Shown here: one piece after another, positions 24,361 through 35,384 of the stretch
How the letters are laid out: each line of letters starts with the position of its first letter
How positions within the stretch are numbered: the stretch's first letter is position 1
Assembly: GCF_020536995.1 (NCBI RefSeq)
Contig: NC_068358.1
Location: 1,772,224 to 1,836,223 of the forward strand
Source: Dreissena polymorpha
Lineage: Eukaryota > Mollusca > Bivalvia > Myida > Dreissenidae
DNA: 64,000 nt
Direction: 5' to 3'
Position numbers and translations under genes: made by a program
The notes under the pieces: generated by a model
Seen by the model: the letters and a program-made list of their open reading frames with translations, nothing else
Database searches by the model: none
Told to the model about the DNA's origin: nothing

Positions 24361-25945
24361 CTACTGACCTATTGTGTAGACAGCAATGTTTCAACAAAAG
24401 GGATTAAAATGTGCGAAAGCGACTCTTTGCGGATAATGGAGCGTGTCTGTCAAAATCGTCAATACTATGCGTATCCTTGGAAATTTATGAAATTCTACGC
24501 TGGATTATAGTGTGCAATCGATAATTGCCGGGCGTAAAATCGGATGATTGGTAACGATATCGGAAGTGGCAAATGCGCGGTTATTTTCGGGCACTATTTT
24601 TTTCAGAGATCTTTTTTTTACAAGACGAAAAAAAGTAGGGTCGGGACCAAAATCGTAGGTAGGGTCGGGTTACCCGAAACACACATTTTGTTTTGTTTGG
24701 CCTAGTTGAAACTTCTATATATTCAGACTCTAACTCTATATATCGCAAAGTGTAAGATATTGCTACTGCAATAAATGATGTAGCCATTATTGACAGATTG
24801 GCAAGTGTTCCAAATGGTTATCTTGTAGCCATTGAGGCTCGATATCATAGAAAAAAGGTTGTTTGACTAAATACTACCAGTGTAATACTTTTGAATTTTC
24901 CGGGCTGACACCCAATAAGGCAACTTCTGAAAACCAAACAATTTCATACACAATAATTGATGAGATAATTAAAAATGAATTTGAGCATTCTATTGTTGTT
25001 AATAAAAAGGTGTTCTTTTCTACATTAAAAAAACGTTTTGTTGAAATTGCTGAATCAGAAGGATATTCAAATGATGCAAACTCTTATAAAAGTTCCAATT
25101 TGAAAAAGTTGTTTGAAAAATTATGGTCAGAGGTATCCTTTATTCATCAGCATGAAAAGCCTGACCTAGTTTGTTCGTCTAGTTTGACTATTAATGATGC
25201 TGTCAGAAAGTCAAAGGAGATGGAACAGGTCATTCAAGATGACAATGAGTGCTCATACGATGAACTACCAGAGTAAGAGGACGACACAGATGAAGCTGTA
25301 GTTCATAAGGCGATGGGTATTTTGAGAAGACGAATTATAGAGAATAATCCTAAATTTGATGACTTCTTTTACGCTCCAGAAATAATCAAATTGTAAGACC
25401 ATAAGCAGTTTGTGGAGCCTCTTGGTTACATGACAAAAAATGCTACAAGGAAGCTTCTGAGAAGACCATTACAAGATGTCTAGCTGTTGCTTGTGACCTA
25501 ACTACACTTGTCACGTAAAACCCATCCCCTAAACACCTGGGCTTAGGGATACATCTCAACAACGAGTTTGGCAGCCGCCATCTGATTGAAGATATGTACT
25601 CTCTTGTTTATTCCATCTCATATCCAGATCTTCGGTTATTCTTGACATCAGCAGCCCAACAGAACATTGCATCACACAAAATAACAGACTCTGGTGGTAT
25701 TGTACCAGACAATATACTACCTAGAGACCAAAGGGGGAAGCTTGTAGTGGCAGTTGCTGATAACTGGAATCTGATTGAGCGAATAGTTGATGGTAAAAGG
25801 ACGACTCATGCGATGACAAGCATGTTGGTCAGCAGTGCGCCAGCCGAGTCAACGAGGATTCCACGACTTCCGAAAGCAACAAGTAGGACGTTTGACAGTC
25901 AGTCACTTCCTGGATTACAGGAGTTATTTTTCAGTGTTTGTAACT

Positions 25946-27556
25946 TGAAAACATATTTTGTAATTTGCATCATTTGTATTAGTAAATACAATGTAAACCC
26001 GCATAATTTACAACATTTGTAAATAACGTTTACGAGTCTGTATCAAGCACTAATACCTGGTTAGATTTGATTGTTGAATAAATATGATACATGGAACACT
26101 GCATAGCTGTTCTTTACATTTGCCTTAATGAGTATTTATTAAAGATAAGAAGCAAACTTATTAAACTTAATGGTTATAATGCCAAAAGACTTTCCACAAA
26201 CCAGGAAAATGGCCACATAGCGTATGTAGTCTTGGTTACCATGGTTACCAACACAATTTTAGGCATTTACTTTTGTTTAAAATGAAGCTTGTAAATGTGG
26301 CTATATAATAAAGAGGTTAGTTATCACAGCAAATGTAAAGCATTTGCAAATGTAAAGCATTTTAATTAAAAAAGAAAATGATATGTCAATACTCAAATTT
26401 TCGTTTATTTTTCCATTTTGACCATGGAATGACCTTGACCTTTGGTGACCTTGGTGATCTGTTTGGTAGAAGCCCTATATCAATGGATTACTTCTATCAG
26501 ATATTAAAGTCAGTACATATAGGTGTTCAATAGACGTATTCAATTCATCTTTATTAGTAATTGAATCATAAAACGGCGGCCATCTTGGACGCCATCTTGG
26601 ATTTCTAAGCCCTCCAGCACTTTCCAGAAAAACGACATCTTGTTCTGAAATCTACAGAACCTGACGAACATTTTTGTATAGTAAACCCTCTGTTTATGAG
26701 TTGTGGCCAGTTAGATGTTATAAAGCTTAACAAATTTGCAGCAATATTAGTGAGTTTTTGTCTTCTTAAAAAAAAAGGTGTACCCCACGCAGGTTACACT
26801 CCACTAGAGTTCATTTTACTCTTTAATTTACCACCTACATTTGTGTATTACAAATACATACTGAACTACAAGTATATTACAACTAACAAGGTTAATTCAT
26901 TAAATTCACATAGATGCTAACTTTTTTTCAATAAAATACTTTTATTTCTGTCACACAACATTTGACAGGGCTTCCAAGTTGAAGACCAATGGACGGTGAA
27001 CCTCAATCATTTAGGCTAATTATTTATAAAAAAAAATAACAATACAATTATTCCAAAGACTATGGTGTGGTGTGATATAGTTCTTAAATTCATTTATTGT
27101 GTTTACGCAATCATTTTAGAAGTTCTTATTTATTTTCTGATGAAAACATGACTAACTGCATATATTTTCCACATCAGTAACCAGCGCTTTTGCCAACCAG
27201 TGACTGCGCATGCGAGAAAACCGATTGCAAGGAATAACAATCAACTCGTCTATATTATAACAATGAACTTGTCTATATGATGAATATGCACACAATTAAA
27301 TGCTTTCCTTCATTGATGCACATACCTTTTTTCTTCATCCCGTTTTAGAAACAGGTCCGTCCCACTTACCGCCTCAAGTTCTTGAAATTCTTTCTTTGAG
27401 GTCTCATTGCAGACATGATTCTATCACATGGAAGAAGAAGAACCAGATGGAAAATTGTATAGTTACCTATTGCACTAAACATTTAAGGTCTGCAACAAAT
27501 TTGTTCAGCACCTGTACAATGTACAATGCTGTAGGGTACGAGATTAGAATAGGTAC
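25946..27556. other. Intergenic, dispersed-repeat DNA
   Basis: 26.4-26.7 kb looks like an old non-autonomous element ('gaccttgacctttggtgacc' followed by paired CCATCTTGG). Otherwise AT-rich with nothing recognised. Confidence 0.4.
26574..26600. promoter_or_regulatory. Two YY1-like sites in tandem
   Basis: CGGCGGCCATCTTGG and ACGCCATCTTGG sit 6 bp apart; both match the GCCATCTTG core of YY1. They lie in repeat-like DNA without a nearby exon, so they may be a feature of the element rather than of a gene. Confidence 0.3.
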
Positions 27557-27560
27557 GAAC

Positions 27561-30500
27561 CCAGCCAGCAAACCTATATCGGGCCGCCGTCGGCCCTATA
27601 TAGTTTTTATATCGGGCCGATATCGTAAACGATGTCGGGCCGCAATCGTTTTGCCCATCGGCATTTGATTGGCCCGATATCGGCAAAATTGTTTATCGGT
27701 CCGTTGTCGGCCCGATATCGGCAAAATGGCTTATCGCCCTGCCGTCGGCCCGTCGTCGGTTTTATGTAACACCCTCAATAATACCACAAATACAGCACTT
27801 TGCCATGTATATAACAAACAACACTGATTTATCTTATAAACATTTACTTTGAAAAGACATTATGTCATAATGACATTAAAACAACTATTTTAAGCTTCAA
27901 ATAATACATGTACATGTACAAAAAGCTTAAAAAATCAACACATACGATACTTGTATATAGGAAAAAAGGCGATATGGCCATGATTTACCAGAACACATGT
28001 TACACAGAAATAAATAACCGGCTAATAGTGCGGCATGTTATGTAATATTATACATCTGCATGTGACTGGCCATGAATACAACACAAATGTGAACGACATT
28101 TTCAGACAAACTGATTTTGACATGGGAAAACATGGGGAAAAAAAATCCTACATTTAGTTATATTAAACCAAAGTTATAAAGCCCTTTTAGAGCAAAATTA
28201 GAATGCTAAATTGATAACATGAATTATGTCAGAAAAACATGTAAATTTAATTCTTAACTATAGTAGCGCAAATTGTACGTAGAAGTCATATTTTCAGTTA
28301 AAAACTTAAATGAATACAAAAAAGAGTAAACGTTCAAAAATGTTAATTAAATCTAACTTATTTAATCACATTTTGTTTTTAGATTCTGAATACATTCCCT
28401 AGGAGACAACCAAAATAAACAAAATTACAAAAAAGACTTCAATTTTCCTTTTTTCAGCACATGTTTTGCATTATTCATTACATTAGGGTAAGACTAAGGA
28501 CCCCAAAAGGCATACAGGGTGCTGCTAAAACGGAGCAGGCTGAACATTTTGACAAGACATATATGATCTTAAAATTTATATCAAGGGTTGATCATTAGTC
28601 AAATGCATGTAATTTAGGGTTTTAAGCACATGCATCTGCTTCATTTGTAATTAAATATTTGCACAAATGAATTAAATTTTGGAAGATATTTAACAATTAT
28701 TCGTTGACCAGCCAAGAGGGGCAGGAGGGGGATCATAAAGGATCAGGGTGCAGCACCCTCTCTTGATCTTTCCCTTTAAAATGAAATCTATAGACATTTG
28801 GTTTTAACATACATTAACACAAAAAAAAACGAAAAATTAATCCAACACATATAGTATTTACCGGTTCATATTTTGTATATTCATTAATTGTAATTTATCA
28901 ACATTTTGTATTTATATACACTAACAATAAACACAAATAGAATAAACACAACAAATATAGTCATCAATTTTCTCCTTTTTTTCAGTACATATATTGCATT
29001 ATTCATTAAATGTTAGTATTGACATTTGGCATTTATATACATTTCCATTAATTTACATATTATTTAAATGCATATAAAACAGTTGTATCATTTTTGTGTA
29101 GTTTTTACATTTGCATATATGAAATTAAAAGTGTGCCCTCTCACCAATTAAACCTTTATTTACAAAATTATACATTTAGTTATTAATTGCATCCGTATTC
29201 TGAATTTAAAGGAACTATGACAAAAAATAAATATGATTATAATTTAAAATACAGAATATATATTTTTAATAATGTTCGCTTTGCAGGTTACATCTACAAA
29301 AGCTGATTTTTAATGACTGTTTAGGATATCAATTGTATTTTATATTTTATATACATTTCAATGCAATCACAGATTTATAGTTTTCTTAAATTATCTGTTA
29401 TTTCAAAGAGTCTTAATAAAAATACCTAGATGAAGAAATGTTACTTATTCTGTACCATAATACTTAAGGGGTAAAACAATATACAGAACACGTATCATAT
29501 TATACTTGATAGCAATTACATGTTTATAAACTGATGTTAACGCTTTATTCTAGACTACCTATTCTATACAATCGACAGTGGTAAAGCAAAAAATTATATG
29601 ATCATATCCAATAAATAAAATAATCGCTACCATTTAAATGTAGTCTATTAACGCCACGTTTAGACTGTCTATCTTTAACCAAACAATAAACAGTATTGAG
29701 GCTTACTACACTGCAATTCAGAAGATAAGATAAAAACCTAGATTATTATAATGTGTAAGTAACAACATTATGTATGCGGTACATAACAAATAAAATTACA
29801 GTAACAACACTATTTATATGCGCAGGGCTATAGATAACAAGCGTACTTGCATTATTACGCAATTAAAATAACCAAAAACGTAATTAAATTCAAAATAGTG
29901 TCAAAATGTCACGATATGGCGTAGACTGATGATGGAAATACAGTTTAGTTTATGAATAGTGATCATTTGAAAATTAATAAAGTGTCAGGGCTCAACATTT
30001 ACGGTTGTCCTATTGCCCCTGGCAAGTAAAAGTTGGGTCCGGGCAAGTTACTTTATAATCTAGTTGTCTGCCCCGGCAAGTGCAAAAAAGAACAAAGCAT
30101 TTAATTTAGACTTTAATGTGACTTTAATTGCTGTAATCATTTTGTAAAATGTGCAAAAATAAAAAAGGTTTTGTGGTGTACTATTTTGATCTTCATTAAA
30201 AAATATGAGGACAACAGTTAATGTGATATTTCATGTTTGGGCAAATGGCTTTACGTTCAGGTCAAGTAGATTTTCTAAGTACTTGCCCGGCAGGGCCAGT
30301 TGGTTTTTAGGTTAATGTTGAGCCCTGAGGGTTACACACTCGAAACGATTTAACCATGTATGATGGAATAGCTTGTTTCTGTTAATTCCGTTTCAATTTG
30401 TAGAGTAGCTAGTTTCTGATAATTCCTTTAAATTATGTAACAACACGTACATCACTTATAAATATAAATAAAGTATCAAAAGCAGACTTTGTATAACAGT

Positions 30501-32315
30501 CCGGATTGCCGGGTGGTAACAGCAATAACTGTTTAATCCATGTAATGACATACAATGGTTCAAGCCCCGATAACGGCAAACGGTTTTCTTAATATTTAAC
30601 TTTTTAAAATTCTATTCACGTTATTATATTAACTTAACGCCTTAATATTTAAGAATATATATATAATGAAACAAAAGCAGTCTTATTTTGAGGATGACAC
30701 AATAAAAGTAGTAAATTAAAGTGTATAAGGTAAGATACAAATTGTAAACCTTATTAGTTGTAACTATTAACACAATTAACAGTCATATAGAAAGTTAATT
30801 AATCATCATAATCTTCTTCGGCCATGGCTGATATCACTGCGATGGCTTGGTGCGCCCTCCCTCATAGCAATCACTGGCATTTCGAAGCAATTCTTTTATG
30901 AAAAACTCCATGTAACTGTTTATTTGTGTTCAGAAAGACTTGCTTGACAGCTTCTGAAAAAGAACAAATTTAGGTTTGTTAATATTATTATTATATGATC
31001 ATTTAATTACATTTGCTTAAATATCCTAAGATTTTTAATGTATTAAAACATGATATGCGCTTACTTTTTCATGGACAATATTATCGTTAACTTTTCAAAT
31101 ATACAGTGCTATTTAATTTTGATGATCTGTTTTTAAAACCTCAAATATTATGGCAGTTTAATTCATATAGTCACCAGAATAACACATTTTTTAAATTATC
31201 TGTTAGTTCTTCTTGAATGCTCTGAGCTTTTATGAGTACAAACATACAGACCTGGAGGGTCAATATAGCTGGGAGAAGTTATGGAGGTTTCGGTAAATGA
31301 CAGGTTCGGTAAATTGATTTATATATTAAATGCCGTGGAGGTTTCGGTAAATTGGTATACATAGGGATTATCGCACCTTTTGTTGATAAGTGTACATTAA
31401 TTGAGTTGTTTTACACTAATTAAATTATCTGTTTTAATGTAAGGAGTTGATTTTATCAATTTAGAGATGTTTGCAAAGTGTTAATATTAATTATCCAGGC
31501 TTGCAACCTATTAATATTCTAATCAAGGGAGGTAAATTATATATTAAAAGTTTATCTTTAGGTCATGATTGTTTTGTTTTATATATATGTGTTTAAACAA
31601 TTAGTTGAAAAAACCTTAATTAAAGCGTATTCCCCATTGGAAATGTGGGTTGGCTGTTGAGGGCTGGGTCTTGGCAACACAAGTGTTGAATCTTTCAATG
31701 AAACAACAATATTCTTAATTCGTACAAATAAATTTAAACTGTATACACATCCAATTTAAGTGAGTGTACAAGTAACAAAAACAGCAAAGTATGAACGCGC
31801 GGTAAAAAGTACCTCGCGAATATATATTACGAATGCATAATTCAAATTGTTAATGTACCATCACGTTATTTACGAACAAATCTACATGTGCGTACACAAT
31901 TAAAGTTAATTATATATTATAATCAACAAATACTAACTTGAACTTTAATGAACATCTCCTAAACAAATCGCAAGACACAATGTTTGTGTTCGAACGCCTC
32001 ATTTAACTTGGCCGCCAAAAAATTTCCTTAACCGAACGAAATTATCGTTTTTGAACGAAAACAACGGGCCGTTGTCGGCTCGCTATCGGCAAAAATAAGC
32101 ACAAGTTGCATATTTATTATTGACCATATTTATGTTTTGTTGTACGAATATATGTATTTTGTAATATTTCATTAAACATGATGCATGTAAAATGACTTTT
32201 TTGTGAATTACATATATCGGACGGCGAAACGGATTAACATCGGATAGACAACGGGCCGATTTGCCGATATACCGTTTTGCTACCGATATCTATCCGATAG
32301 TGGTGTGCTGGCTGG
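27561..32315. mobile_element. 4.75-kb non-autonomous TIR element, 4-bp duplication GAAC
   Basis: Ends are CCAGCCAGCAAACC at 27561 and, inverted, CCAGCCAGCACACC at 32315. Both are flanked directly by GAAC (27557-27560 and 32316-32319), a perfect 4-bp target duplication. The first 210 bp and the last 270 bp are tiled with palindromic CCGATATCGGC and CGGGCCG iterons, in contrast to the very AT-rich interior. No open frame of note inside. A 4-bp duplication fits Sola-type elements, and GAAC fits the GRHY target I recall for Sola2; that is inference. A 342-bp MITE is nested at 29986. Confidence 0.75.
29986..30327. mobile_element. 342-bp MITE, CAGGGCTCAACATT termini
   Basis: CAGGGCTCAACATTTAC at the left and GTTAATGTTGAGCCCTG at the right are inverted. 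Just inside, GGCAAGTAAAAGTTGG and TACTTGCCCGGCAGGGCC extend the inverted relation, and 'CCCCTGGCAAGT/CCCCGGCAAGTG' repeats lie next to it. No clear target duplication. CAGGG ends resemble hAT MITEs. Confidence 0.7.
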
Positions 32316-32319
32316 GAAC

Positions 32320-33116
32320 TGACCAGTTACCGATAATGATTCACAAAACTACAAATATTTAAATCGTACTTCGCAAATACTAATGGAAATCGAATATTTT
32401 TTTATGTTTCCGATAACGTTGTCGTTGAGCTTTTTTCCACATCACTTAACTTGTAAAAGGTTATCTTTGAAAATATTTATTTTGATACAAGCAATGACGA
32501 ATGACCTTCGGTAGTCAAATCGTATCTGTTTATATCCGAAAAGATGCAGTTTAACAGACAACGTGCGCTTTATTTCAAACAAGAAGAACATTTATTATTT
32601 AACCGCCTAATATAGCATTTAAAATTAACGTATTCAGCATACAACACCTTATATTTCATTCCCCATCTGAATCACTGTCTTGGAAGACATTTTGGAAAAC
32701 GCGCGCATGCGCACAATTATTGGAGCAAAATGTGCGAGACGTGAAAATGGCAACACCGCGCAAGAGTGTAAGACAACACAAAATTGCGAATAAAAACCGC
32801 CAAGTCAATTCCATGGTTTTGTGTAGTGAGTTGCCAATATGTAGTGGGATGTTGGTCCTAACCGGTAGTGGGTTTCCACCATTTACAAACACACACACCC
32901 ACCCACACCCACACACACACACACACACATATATAGTCAAAGTTTTCCTATTGATGGTCTTATTGGCATTGCGCTCTGCAGTTAGTAAACCAAGTAAAAA
33001 CGTAATGTACCTGCAAGTCATTCAACTATATTTTGACATTTCTATGTCGAAAGGGTTTCATTTATAAAAACACTAATAAGATTCACAAGATTAGTGTAAA
33101 TATGATATCTTTTCAG
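32320..33116. other. Intergenic with CpG patch and (CA)n
   Basis: 32690-32800 is CpG-rich with GCGCGCATGCGCAC. On the plus strand it opens MATPRKSVRQHKIANKNRQ from an ATG in good context (gaaaATGG) at 32748; on the minus strand a frame ends '..FQDSDSDGE'. Either could be a former exon; neither is recognised. (CA)n runs at 32887-32930. Confidence 0.3.
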
Positions 33117-33210
33117 TTAGAGGAGTCCTAAAATTACATGTTCATCATCACGTCCTTTAACCCATCATGTACAACTGCAGTCAATGTCTTCTTTCAATAT
33201 CTTCAGTTCA
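33117..33210 (+). pseudogene. Decayed terminal exon of the convergent gene, copy A
   Basis: After TTTTCAG, the frame reads LEES, a stop, NYM..ITSFNPS, matching the terminal exons at 39102 ('VDESQNYLSPITSLNPS') and 45229 ('IEESQNDLSLIT'). Its position downstream of receptor copy A mirrors the other two. An early stop shows that it is dead. Confidence 0.55.
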
Positions 33211-33403
33211 CATTGCCCCTTTAACAAGATACATTATAAGAAATGAAATATATACTTTATAATATAAAATTATTAAAAAAAACATACCCGTTGAATGGAA
33301 AAATAAACTAAAAGAGAACGATATCATTTAAGACACATCGCAATAAACGATTAACAAAATAACAAAATAACTTACAAAAGCCTGAAAACTAGTTTATAAA
33401 CTA

Positions 33404-34413
33404 GAAGTGGCGTGGCAGAGGCCAACGCGTATCCCCACGCCGCATAGATGTTATATTGCAAGGCAATTTTGGGTGGACAAGGCCTGTCATGGTGGGGGCC
33501 TGGGGTGGGTAATGTGGACGTGGATGGTCGAGATAGACCGTGTTGTCATAATAGATGTTCAGTATTAATTTGAAGTCAATTGGTGAATAAATGAAGAAGT
33601 TATGTTAAAACAAAAACATTGGAACGAAAAAAAATTGGGTACGTAAAAAAATTTGGGTACGTAACAAAATTTGGATACGAAACAATATGAGTACGAAAAA
33701 AATAGGGTACGGACAAAAAATTGGGTACGAAAAAAATTTGTGTACGAAAAAAAAATGGGTACGATAAAAAATTGGGTACGAACAAAAAATTGGGTACGAA
33801 CAAAATTTGGGTACAAAAACAATTTGGGTACGAAAAAAAATGTCAATACAAACAAATTTGGGTACGAAAAAATATTTGGGTACGAAAAAAAATGTGTACG
33901 AAATTTTTTTGGGGGTAACAGGGAAGTAGTACCCATGGACCTCTCGATAAATTTGAAAGAGGACGGGAACCAAGCTGCCTTTACCTTTATCAATGGCCCT
34001 GGAGTGGGTAATGTGGACATGTATGGTCGAGATAGAACGTGTTGTCATAAGAGATGTTCAGTATTAATTTGAAGTCAATTGGTGAATGGATGAAGAAGTT
34101 ATGTTTAAACAAATTTGTGTATGGGCGTGGTTGTCCACTATCTCCTCATACAATATAAGCACTAGAACATTGAAACTTACACACATGGTAGCTATGAGCA
34201 TATGTGCAACGGTGCACTATTTAGAATTTTGGGTCAAAAGTGGGTCAGATCAAAATTTCGTCGCCGTCACCGTCGCACATATGCTCATAGCAACCATGTG
34301 TGTAAGTTTCAAGGTTCTAGTGCTAATAGTGTAGGAGGAGATAGTGGCCGAATGGACGGACAGAAAGATGGAGATCAATACAATATCCCCACGCTTTTAA
34401 AAGCATAGAGATA
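33404..34413. mobile_element. Hairpin-ended element, relative of the 13.7-kb one
   Basis: The left end GGCGTGG..CGTATCCCCACGCC and the right end ATCCCCACGCTTTTAAAAGC..GAGATAATC match the 13.7-kb element, as do 'agatgttcagtattaatttgaag' and 'aagtttcaaggttctagtgctaatag'. Sections 33515-33600 and 34005-34110 are near-identical direct repeats ('gagtgggtaatgtggac..gagatag.ccgtgttgtcataa'), so part of the left end is duplicated around an internal minisatellite. No coding capacity. Confidence 0.65.
33625..33910. repeat. About 17-bp minisatellite TTGGGTACGAAAAAAAA
   Basis: Some 16 units of 'AAATTGGGTACGAAAAA' with varying A/T lengths. Open frames rich in FVPN or GYEKK across both strands are artefacts of this array. 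Confidence 0.9.
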
Positions 34414-34479
34414 ATCACTTACATTAAAACACCAACCTGAAGAGTTCAAACTATGTGATCATTGGAAAGACATGCTTAA

Positions 34480-34930
34480 TAATTAAGATTTTAACCAAAG
34501 AACCATCTTCAGCAAACCAATCGAATGAACTTTTGACACCAAACTTAGAAAAGTCCAATATAATTATCTCATGCACATTCTACCAAACAAAACTAACCTC
34601 CATAAATGTAATCTTTTTGCGTCAACATTATGTGATATGTGTGTTATGCACTCAGAAACCAACACTCATGTGTTCTGGGAATGTCATTTCATTCAAAGGT
34701 TTTGGATGAATATAACACACTTAATTTACAAAAAGTTAAAAAGTTTGGAAAACATCGAGCTAAATTTTGCAATTTAATCATTCTGCAATTTGACCACATA
34801 TGATTCCAACAATGCACTAATTATAACCTCTGTGGTATTATTAACTAAATAATTGTCTTAAAATGCAAACAGGAAAAAACAACACCACAAATAGATAATT
34901 CGGTGTCCTTTTAAATAATAGAATTGAACT
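34480..34930 (+). mobile_element. LINE fragment, zinc-knuckle end of reverse transcriptase ORF
   Basis: The plus frame reads 'MHILPNKTNLHKCNLF..' then 'CDMCVMHSETNTHVFWECHF', the C..C..H..C (zf-RVT) motif with 'FW' that follows the RT in L1/Tx1-like LINEs. The helical 'IILLTK' type tail is seen in shifted frames. 5' truncated and disrupted. It lies between the hairpin-ended element and receptor copy A. Confidence 0.65.
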
Positions 34931-35384
34931 CGATGCATTAATCGCGACCGCACATAAAAAATTACATATATATTTTATACGCGCTTGGCGATTTTTATGC
35001 CAAATTAGTACACCTACGTAACAACAACTTTAAATATACTTTGGTACACCTACCTAAATCAACTAAAACTTTTTTCCTCTTTTATTTTTAGTATATTTTT
35101 TAAACATATCTGTATGTCCTTTTATTACATAATTCATATTAGTTAACCTTTAAATCATGCTTGAAATTGACACAGTTTTAGACATATTTAACTCACACCA
35201 ACCATAGTCTTTCTAAATGCTATGTGTCATAACTAATATCGGAAAATGTCAAGCGTATATATTCTTTTTGCGTATATTAAATATAATATGTTATATGCAC
35301 TACATATACTTATTGTGCCATTTTGTATCAATAAAGCGAATACCGAAGGGATTCCATTAAGCGAATTAATGGCAATATGTCTAC
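34931..35384. other. Intergenic, nothing recognised
   Basis: AT-rich sequence downstream of receptor copy A. Confidence 0.5.

Larger units (their letters stand above)
20306..24715. mobile_element. 4.4-kb TIR element with TA target duplication, no transposase seen
   Basis: Inverted ends: GAAGTTGGTCCCTAGGGCC at 20306 and its counterpart GAAGTTTCAACTAGGCC read inward from 24715. Each is followed by CAAACAAA..AAAATTGTGTGTTT and a TAGGGTAGG/TAGGGTCGGG block. TIRs exceed 45 bp at roughly 80% identity. Each end abuts TA, and joining the two flanks across a single TA keeps one reading frame of the surrounding gene, which strongly supports a single insertion. TA suggests Tc1/mariner-type integration. 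The interior holds only repeats, so it is non-autonomous. Alternative: two separate short elements of one family in opposite orientation. Confidence 0.6.
19683..25945 (+). pseudogene. Broken copy of a multi-copy invertebrate gene of unknown function, split by a 4.4-kb insertion
   Basis: Pieces in order: an exon-like segment 19683-19784 (acceptor AG, donor AAA/GTAAGA) reading 'VRQKNFISQGNATVFGEEN'; a segment from 20141 (after TTTTTCAG) with 'FENFDWKS' and 'CFICGEKCSRH', a CxxC..C zinc-binding look; after the insertion, 'NGYLVAIEARYHRK' (about 24800-24855); an acidic-basic stretch 24863-25380; 'LGIHLNNEFGSRHLIEDMY' (about 25540-25597); and 'VADNWNLIERIVDGKRTTHAM' (about 25750-25810). I recall the order 'CxxCG .. 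LVAxEARYH .. LG.GLH...GSR .. ADN.....DGK.TxHAM' from large uncharacterised protein families of bivalves and cnidarians that behave like repetitive, transposon-associated genes. Several frame breaks and stops, and the part after 'HAM' is missing, so it is dead. Function unknown. Confidence 0.55.

Noticed and set aside
32656-33067. Overlapping open frames on both strands at the CpG patch and (CA)n
   Set aside because: Most of their length comes from the CA repeat; the CpG patch alone is too short to call.
33565-34072. Long frames on both strands rich in F-V-P-N or G-Y-E-K
   Set aside because: The 17-bp minisatellite keeps every frame open; no conserved protein.
34086-34408. Two plus-strand frames of 68-82 codons
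   Set aside because: They lie in the right-hand part of a hairpin-ended element whose homologue at 13.7 kb does not keep the frame.
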